This document shows, one piece after another, positions 6,386 through 11,603 of a stretch of 11,603 nucleotides of DNA. Location of the stretch: positions 1 to 11,603 of the forward strand of contig DBCF01000060.1 of NCBI GenBank assembly GCA_002292925.1, written 5' to 3'. Numbering within the stretch: the first letter of the stretch is position 1; each line of letters opens with the position of its first letter. Source of the stretch: Roseiflexaceae bacterium UBA965 (GTDB taxonomy: Bacteria; Chloroflexota; Chloroflexia; Chloroflexales; Roseiflexaceae). Position numbers and translations under genes: made by a program. The notes beneath the pieces were generated by a model, which searched no databases, was not told where the DNA came from, and saw nothing but the letters and a program-made list of their open reading frames with translations.

Positions 6386-8416
6386 ATGAAAAAGTACTAT
6401 CTATTCCTCATTAGTTGTGTCTGTTGTTTTTGGCTCTCTCCCATTGCGACGACACATGCCGCCTCAACTGCATTTGCTGCAGGCGAATGTAACAAAGACG
6501 CCCCCACTGAGCGTACCGTCGAATGTGGCACGATGACCTTGCCACTGTATGCCGACGGCAGCAAACCAGGTACCGTCGAATTACCCATCATGATCGTGCG
6601 GAGCACCACACCAAGCAAGCATCTGCCGTTGTTTTTACTCCAAGGGGGACCTGGCGGTGACACCATCGACACCTTTCAGTATCTCGTCAAAAAACCAAAT
6701 TCGACCTTGCCCACCGATCGTGATTTAGTTTTTTTTGAGCAACGTGGCACGACCAATGCGACCCCATCGCTCGATTGCCCCGAGATCTACGAGCAAATGA
6801 TTACCTTGCTTGCCAAAAAAGTCAGTAGCGCTGAACAACTGCAGTACAACAAAACCGCATGGCAAGCCTGTCGGGACCGACTCAGCAAAGAGGGCATCGA
6901 TGTGGGGGCCTTTAATAGCCAACAAAACGCCGACGATATCGCCGCCATTGCGACCGCCTTCGATTACCCTCAAATCGACTTGTATGGGGTGTCGTACGGC
7001 ACCTTGTTGGCCCAACACGTGGTACAACGCCACCCAAGTCTGGTGCGGGCCTTGATTTTGGACGGTGTGGTGCCGATGCACCAAAACGTAAACTTGTGGT
7101 ACCGTAATTCAGGCGACCAAGCCATCCGCAACGGCTTTGCCGATTGCGCGGCTGATATAGCGTGTGCCCGCGATTACCCCAACATCCAAAACCAATACAT
7201 TGCCCTCGTCAACAAACTCAACGCTCAGCCCTTGATGCTCGACTTACATGACCATGTCAGTGGCAACACCTACCCCAGCCTGATTGACGGCGATACGCTG
7301 GCGGGTTTTGTGTTTCAGATGCACTACGACGAAGAATTAGTCACCTACATTCCGATGCTGATTCACCAAATCAGCCGTGGTAATTATGGCACCTTCACCA
7401 CCCTCGCCGGGTTCTTTGTGTTTGAAGACAGTATGAGCGAAGGGATGCAAGCCAGCACTATTTGTAGCGAAGAAGTGTTGTCTCAGACCAGTGACTACCG
7501 GCTCCCCAACCCAAGTTTGTTACCAATAGACCCAGACGATTTGACGTATGACGTGGCAGATGAACGGCAGTGGTGTGCGATTGCGGCAGTGCCCCACCTC
7601 GACGCCAGTGTCAATCAACCGTTCCAGAGTGATGTACCAACATTGGTCTATTCGGGGCGCTATGACCCGATTACGCCAGCACAATTCGGCGATGCCATCG
7701 TTGCAGGGTTACCCAATAGCCGGCACTTCGTGTTTGCCCAGAGTGCCCACGGCGCATTTGTGTCAAATAATTGTGCCGGCCAAATCGCCGTGGCGTTTTT
7801 GGATAATCCCCAAAGTAACGGGACCGCGCTGAGTGCCGTGTGTGATATCAATCAAAAGGCGACGTTTGCCACCAGTCAGACCATTCGCCAAGGGACATTT
7901 ATCTCACAAATCATGCAACTCGCCCCCGCCGTGATGCCGTGGTTTTATCTGATTATCGCCGTGAGCTGTTTGTTGAGCAGTGTGTTGGTCTGGCGCCCCC
8001 TCAAAATGCTCTACAAAATCATCCGTGGCATTTATACCCCATCTATCGTGCAACAACTTCATTGGGCCGAACTGATTACGACACTCAGTGCCCTCGGCAT
8101 CGTCGGCTATCTCAGCTATATCGGCGTTGATAGTAGTCTCAATGCCGATAGCTATGGGATGCTGTTTGGGATTTCGACGAGCTATGGCGCATTACCCGGG
8201 TTGCTCTATAGCCTACCCCTGACTATTTTTGTCCTTTGGTATGCACTGTATCGGCTCTATATTACACCGAGTACGCATCCCGCTGATATGCCAACCCAAC
8301 CCACGGCGCACGCGACTTGGTTGACGTATGTCTATGCTGGCATAATTTTACTAAGTAGTGTAGTATTATTAGCAACATTACTATTCAATGGGGTATATGG
8401 AGGTTGGCCGTGGTGA
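6386..8416 (+). CDS. Exported, membrane-anchored TAP-like S33 serine peptidase
   Basis: An alpha/beta-hydrolase of the tripeptidyl-aminopeptidase-like / prolyl-aminopeptidase group, which releases residues or short peptides from peptide N-termini. The 676-residue protein starts at an ATG 6 bases after a strong AAGGAG (6374-6379). A signal peptide covers residues 1-25 (cleavage near THA/AS). Motifs in order are ECGTMTLPL, oxyanion loop QGGPGG (86-91), FFEQRGT (the usual DQRGT), nucleophile elbow GVSYG with Ser203, Asp427 in SGRYDPITP and His455 in SAHGAF. Ten or so cysteines in the exported part suggest disulfides, as in secreted TAPs. Unlike soluble Streptomyces TAPs it continues past residue 515 with four membrane helices (about 518-535, 561-579, 604-624, 645-668), which should tether it to the cell. 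Its stop overlaps the next gene's start, implying co-translation. Exact specificity is unknown. Confidence 0.9.
   Translation: MKKYYLFLISCVCCFWLSPIATTHAASTAFAAGECNKDAPTERTVECGTMTLPLYADGSKPGTVELPIMIVRSTTPSKHLPLFLLQGGPGGDTIDTFQYLVKKPNSTLPTDRDLVFFEQRGTTNATPSLDCPEIYEQMITLLAKKVSSAEQLQYNKTAWQACRDRLSKEGIDVGAFNSQQNADDIAAIATAFDYPQIDLYGVSYGTLLAQHVVQRHPSLVRALILDGVVPMHQNVNLWYRNSGDQAIRNGFADCAADIACARDYPNIQNQYIALVNKLNAQPLMLDLHDHVSGNTYPSLIDGDTLAGFVFQMHYDEELVTYIPMLIHQISRGNYGTFTTLAGFFVFEDSMSEGMQASTICSEEVLSQTSDYRLPNPSLLPIDPDDLTYDVADERQWCAIAAVPHLDASVNQPFQSDVPTLVYSGRYDPITPAQFGDAIVAGLPNSRHFVFAQSAHGAFVSNNCAGQIAVAFLDNPQSNGTALSAVCDINQKATFATSQTIRQGTFISQIMQLAPAVMPWFYLIIAVSCLLSSVLVWRPLKMLYKIIRGIYTPSIVQQLHWAELITTLSALGIVGYLSYIGVDSSLNADSYGMLFGISTSYGALPGLLYSLPLTIFVLWYALYRLYITPSTHPADMPTQPTAHATWLTYVYAGIILLSSVVLLATLLFNGVYGGWPW
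8399..8403 (+). promoter_or_regulatory. Ribosome-binding site deciding the M1 peptidase start
   Basis: GGAGG lies inside the end of the S33 peptidase gene. It abuts the in-frame TTG at 8404, which rules that codon out as a start. It is 6 bases before the GTG at 8410 and 9 bases before the GTG at 8413. Confidence 0.7.
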
Positions 8417-9876
8417 AATCGGTGTGGGTGTGGCTGATAATCGGACTGCTCTTTGGCATCCCCGCGATGAGTCATGCCCAAACGGTGGCAACACTCGCAA
8501 CTGACGTGCAATCTGACCAACGGGCGGCGATGCATAGTAGTGCCCGTGACGATATTGCAAGTCATCCCAACGTATCGCGTTATCAGATTGTCAGTACCAT
8601 CGACCCCGTGGCGCGCACTTGGCAAGGGCAACAAACCCTGACCTACACCAATCAAAGTGGCGTCACCCTCGACAAACTCTACTTTCGGCTATTCCCTAAT
8701 TTGCCCGATTTGGGTGGTGATTTAACGATTACAGCGGCGAGTGTGGCAGGGGTCAGCGTACCAGTGCAATACGAAGCCAATCGTTACCTTGCCCGGCTCG
8801 ACTTACCCACGCCCCTCGCCGCCGGCGCCCAAATCAGCACTACGCTTGATTTCATCACCACCGTCCCCGATAACGTGGGGCAAAGCCTGTATGGGGCGTT
8901 TAATCACGACAGTCAAAACTTGGCGCTGGCTTCAGCATATCCCTTGCTCGCCAATAATCCGGCGGGTATCTGGGAAATCGAAATCCCCGACACCAAAGGG
9001 GACTTAGTCAATAGCCCCGTCGCCGTATATGACGTCACCATTACCGCACCGCTGGGCTACAGCATCGTCACGACGGGTACCGCCACCAGTAGCACGCGCA
9101 CCGACACGGATCAACAAATCCATGTGGTAAGTGGGCTCCAACGTGATTTCATGGTGGTGGCCACCACCCTTGCACACGTCAGTACGACAGTCGATGGCAC
9201 CACCCTCAATGTCTATTACCCCAATGGCAATCTGCGGGGTGGGCACTTGGCACTCAAATTTGCGCGCCAAGCAGTGCATCTCTACAACAGCATGTTTGGC
9301 CAATATCCCTACAATGAGCTCGACATGGTGGCGGTTGATGCCGGGACATTTTATGGGGTCGAATATCCCGGGTTACTCTTGTTTGAACAACGCTTGTTCA
9401 ACAAAGCATGGTTTTTTGAGAGCATTGTGGCCCACGAAATTGCCCATCAATGGTTCTACAATGTCATCGGCAACGACGTCCAAACCCATGCCTGGGTCGA
9501 CGAGAGTTTTGCCACCTATGCCCAAGTGTTGTACCGCGAAAAAATCTGGGGGGCATCAGCGGCTACCATCGAACGCAATGGACTCATTGCACAATACGCC
9601 AAGCTCCAAGCCCGCAAGAGCGACGGTCCAATTGAACAACATATGCGGGCATTTACGTTGTATAGTTACAATGTGTTGGCCTATGCCAAAGCTGCCCTCT
9701 ATCTCGATGCCGTCCGTGCCCAAGTGGGGCCAGAGGTGTTTGCGCAGGCGATGCGTGATTATTACGCTGCTCATCGTTATAAGGTCGTCGATGGCACTGC
9801 ATTTGTAGGTGCCGTGCAATCAGCCTGCGGCTGCGACATTCAGCCACTCTACAACCAATGGGTGTTAGGTCAATAA
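8413..9876 (+). CDS. Exported M1 family zinc metallopeptidase
   Basis: M1 peptidases are zinc aminopeptidases of the gluzincin clan. This 487-residue protein has a signal peptide (1-22, cleavage near SHA/QT), an N-terminal M1 beta domain (about 50-270, TWQGQQTLTYTN...LYFRLFPNLP), and a thermolysin-like catalytic domain. That domain has HEIAH (341-345), Glu364 in WVDES 18 residues after the second His, Tyr424 in YxK, and the substrate-amine loop GVEYPG (Glu317) in place of GAMEN. All zinc and catalytic residues are present. The C-terminal helical domain of long M1 enzymes is absent, and the chain ends QSACGCDIQPLYNQWVLGQ. The GTG at 8413 is chosen because it overlaps the S33 stop as GTGA and puts Lys2 before the hydrophobic stretch; GTG 8410 is equally possible. 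No lipobox or membrane anchor is visible, so it is probably secreted. It is a tandem paralogue of the next gene. Confidence 0.92.
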   Translation: MKSVWVWLIIGLLFGIPAMSHAQTVATLATDVQSDQRAAMHSSARDDIASHPNVSRYQIVSTIDPVARTWQGQQTLTYTNQSGVTLDKLYFRLFPNLPDLGGDLTITAASVAGVSVPVQYEANRYLARLDLPTPLAAGAQISTTLDFITTVPDNVGQSLYGAFNHDSQNLALASAYPLLANNPAGIWEIEIPDTKGDLVNSPVAVYDVTITAPLGYSIVTTGTATSSTRTDTDQQIHVVSGLQRDFMVVATTLAHVSTTVDGTTLNVYYPNGNLRGGHLALKFARQAVHLYNSMFGQYPYNELDMVAVDAGTFYGVEYPGLLLFEQRLFNKAWFFESIVAHEIAHQWFYNVIGNDVQTHAWVDESFATYAQVLYREKIWGASAATIERNGLIAQYAKLQARKSDGPIEQHMRAFTLYSYNVLAYAKAALYLDAVRAQVGPEVFAQAMRDYYAAHRYKVVDGTAFVGAVQSACGCDIQPLYNQWVLGQ

Positions 9877-9897
9877 TATTTATGTCGGTGCACATCA

Positions 9898-9934
9898 CGC
9901 TGCAGTGTCGAGCGCATGCCTCGACGCTGCAGCG
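9898..9934 (+). terminator. Stem-loop between the two M1 peptidase genes
   Basis: CGCTGCAGTGTCGAG (9898-9912) pairs with CTCGACGCTGCAGCG (9920-9934) over 15 positions, with one G-U wobble in RNA and a 7-base loop. It begins 21 bases after the first M1 stop. The sequence after it (TAATGTTTG) has only a poor T run, so it may be a weak terminator, an RNA-stabilising hairpin or a regulatory structure. Confidence 0.55.
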
Positions 9935-10023
9935 TAATGTTTGTGCATATTCAATGGGAACAACATTTCGTATAAAATAGTCTATACCCTGCGGTATTTT
10001 CATCATAGAAAGCAATAAAATTC

Positions 10024-11538
10024 ATGCATCGTTCTTTGGTATCCCGGCTATTGGCACTGGTAGCAATTACACTGTTCATTACCGCCTGTGGCAGCAATCC
10101 TGCAGCAATCACATCAGACCCATCGCCGGTAGCACCGCTCAAAGGGTCAGAGACCACTACCACAAATCCCCGTGATGAGCAACGCCTCGCCATGCACCCA
10201 AGCACTGTTGGTGATATTGACGCCCACCGCGACGTCCCTTTTTATCAAATCAGTGGCACCATTGACCCCCAAGGATTAACCTGGCAAGCACAGCAAACAC
10301 TGACATTTGTCAATCACAGTGGGGCGGCACTCGATCGTTTATACTTTCGCCTTTATCCCAACCTCCCCGATATGGGAGGCGATTTGAGTATTAGTTCAGC
10401 CCAAATCAATGGTGTGGCGGCGCTGGTGCAGTACGAAGCTGACCGCTATATTGCGCGCCTCGATTTTCCGGCACCGATCGCCATTGATGCGACGACCACG
10501 GTCACACTAGATTTTGTCACTACCGTACCAAACGAGGGTGGGGCAGATTTATTTGGCACGTTGTATTTTGATGGACAGAGCATCTCATTGCCCACAGCCT
10601 ACCCACTACTCGCCAACACCCAAGGGGGGGATTGGGATTTGGCGATCCCCAATAGTAATGGCGACCTTGTCACCAGCCCCGTGGCCATGTACGACGTGAC
10701 GACCACGATTCCCAATACCTACACGTTGGTCAGCACCGGCACCACCACAACCACCAGCCCAACCGAAACCACACAGACAGTGCGGGTTGTCAGTGGTCTG
10801 CAACGGGACTTCATGCTCTTCGTCACTAGTAATCCGTACGTCAGTGCCGTGGTTGATGGCACCACCATCAACATGTATTACCCCAACAATGATATCGATA
10901 GCGCCAATCTGGCCTTGGGGTATGCCAGCGCTGCATTACGTGTATTCAATACGACCATCGGCCAATACCCCTACAACGAACTCGACATGGTGACCAGTAA
11001 TTCGGGGTCATTTGAAGGAATCGAATATCCGGGAATTTTGCTGTATTCACAAGACTATTTCAATACCCAACCTGATTTCGAAGACCTCGTGGTGCACGAA
11101 GTAGGGCATCAATGGTTCTACAATGTCATTGGTAACGATGTGCAACAACGAGCCTGGGTCGACGAAAGTCTGACCACCTACACCCAAGTACTCTACGCTG
11201 ATGCGGTGCATGGCATTGATGCCGGGCGCAAACAAATCCAAATGTTTTCAACAGATTACGACCAAATCCGTGATACGAGTGATGATCTCAAACTCGATTC
11301 CCCCATAGATACAATTGGCGAAGATACCTATTCGCTGATTACTTACTACAAAGGTGCCTTGTATATCGATGCAATCCGTAGTCAAATTGGCGAGCAGGCC
11401 TTTGCCCAGGCACTCAAAACCTACTATGCCGACAATCGCTATGCCATCGTCGATGGCACGGCGTTTGTGGCGGCAGCCCAATCCGCCTGCGACTGCGATA
11501 TTCAGCCACTCTATAACCAATGGGTGTTAGGGGAATAA
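10024..11538 (+). CDS. M1 family zinc metallopeptidase, lipoprotein
   Basis: A second M1 peptidase, 504 residues, aligning with its upstream neighbour almost end to end; by eye more than half the residues match. It differs at the N-terminus: MHRSLVSRLLALVAITLFITAC is a lipoprotein signal with Cys22 as the acylation site, followed by a flexible Ser/Thr/Pro-rich linker (23-50). This should tether the enzyme to the outer face of the membrane. The beta domain follows, then GIEYPG (Glu334), HEVGH (358-362), Glu381 in WVDES and Tyr441 in YYKGA, so the active site is complete. It ends QSACDCDIQPLYNQWVLGE, sharing the CxC (Cys489, Cys491) with its paralogue. The ATG start has only a weak AGAAAG ribosome-binding site 8 bases ahead. 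Expression may come from read-through or from an AT-rich promoter near TATAAAAT (9971-9978), for which I see no good -35. Natural substrate unknown. Confidence 0.92.
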   Translation: MHRSLVSRLLALVAITLFITACGSNPAAITSDPSPVAPLKGSETTTTNPRDEQRLAMHPSTVGDIDAHRDVPFYQISGTIDPQGLTWQAQQTLTFVNHSGAALDRLYFRLYPNLPDMGGDLSISSAQINGVAALVQYEADRYIARLDFPAPIAIDATTTVTLDFVTTVPNEGGADLFGTLYFDGQSISLPTAYPLLANTQGGDWDLAIPNSNGDLVTSPVAMYDVTTTIPNTYTLVSTGTTTTTSPTETTQTVRVVSGLQRDFMLFVTSNPYVSAVVDGTTINMYYPNNDIDSANLALGYASAALRVFNTTIGQYPYNELDMVTSNSGSFEGIEYPGILLYSQDYFNTQPDFEDLVVHEVGHQWFYNVIGNDVQQRAWVDESLTTYTQVLYADAVHGIDAGRKQIQMFSTDYDQIRDTSDDLKLDSPIDTIGEDTYSLITYYKGALYIDAIRSQIGEQAFAQALKTYYADNRYAIVDGTAFVAAAQSACDCDIQPLYNQWVLGE

Positions 11539-11603
11539 CTCATTTATATCGCACAGGGCACATGCCTTCGTCTAGCGTCATTCCATGCCGGTGTATGCCA
11601 CCG
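11539..11603 (+). other. Right-edge non-coding tail
   Basis: The last 65 bases hold no gene that I can support. The first part (ATTTATATCG, then GCACAT) loosely matches the tail after the first M1 gene (ATTTATGTCG, then GCACAT, 9877-9895), which would fit a duplication unit reaching past the stop codon. No complete hairpin is visible here. Confidence 0.35.

Noticed and set aside
6725..7084. A 119-codon leftward open frame inside the S33 peptidase gene
   Set aside because: It is antisense to the catalytic region containing the Ser203 elbow, and no independent coding signal is visible.
8404..8412. TTG start at 8404 for the first M1 peptidase
   Set aside because: The GGAGG ribosome-binding site directly abuts this codon, leaving no spacer; the GTG codons at 8410 or 8413 have proper spacing.
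8332..8655. A 107-codon leftward open frame across the S33/M1 junction
   Set aside because: It is antisense to two well-supported genes with motif evidence, and has no recognisable domain.

Overview
The window looks like chromosomal DNA from an aerobic, probably monoderm bacterium. Chloroflexota (Chloroflexales/Herpetosiphonales-like) is my best guess. It rests on the style of the secreted M1 peptidases and of the acyltransferase with an extracellular beta-domain, plus a SURF1 gene that implies a haem-copper cytochrome oxidase. This placement is inference and not proven by any marker gene here. Coding DNA is moderately GC-rich and intergenic gaps are clearly AT-richer.

Left part (1-1157): an AT-rich edge carries a leftward promoter candidate for a gene outside the window. 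A leftward SURF1 gene (cytochrome oxidase assembly) follows. Divergent from it is a tRNA gene with a CAT anticodon, driven by a near-consensus sigma-70 promoter. A perfect 34-bp palindrome lies between the tRNA and the convergent operon to its right and probably ends transcription from one or both sides.

Centre (1251-5724): a leftward two-gene operon. The first gene encodes a divergent PEP-synthase/rifampicin-phosphotransferase-like enzyme (ATP-grasp, helical middle, swivelling His domain). Thirteen bases after its stop begins a large membrane acyltransferase-3 protein with an extra extracytoplasmic beta-rich domain and extra membrane helices. I know of no described pathway for this pair.

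Right part (5782-11538): all rightward. A small four-helix membrane protein of unknown function comes first. Then come a secreted, membrane-anchored TAP-like S33 serine peptidase, an exported M1 metallopeptidase overlapping it by 4 bases, a hairpin, and a second M1 metallopeptidase that is a clear tandem paralogue but carries a lipoprotein signal. Together the three peptidases look like a cell-surface peptide-degrading module: one membrane-tethered serine aminopeptidase and two zinc peptidases with different sorting signals.

No CRISPR array, insertion sequence, phage gene or rRNA is visible. The most unusual items are the PEP-utilising/acyltransferase pair and the differentially sorted M1 tandem pair coupled to an S33 peptidase.
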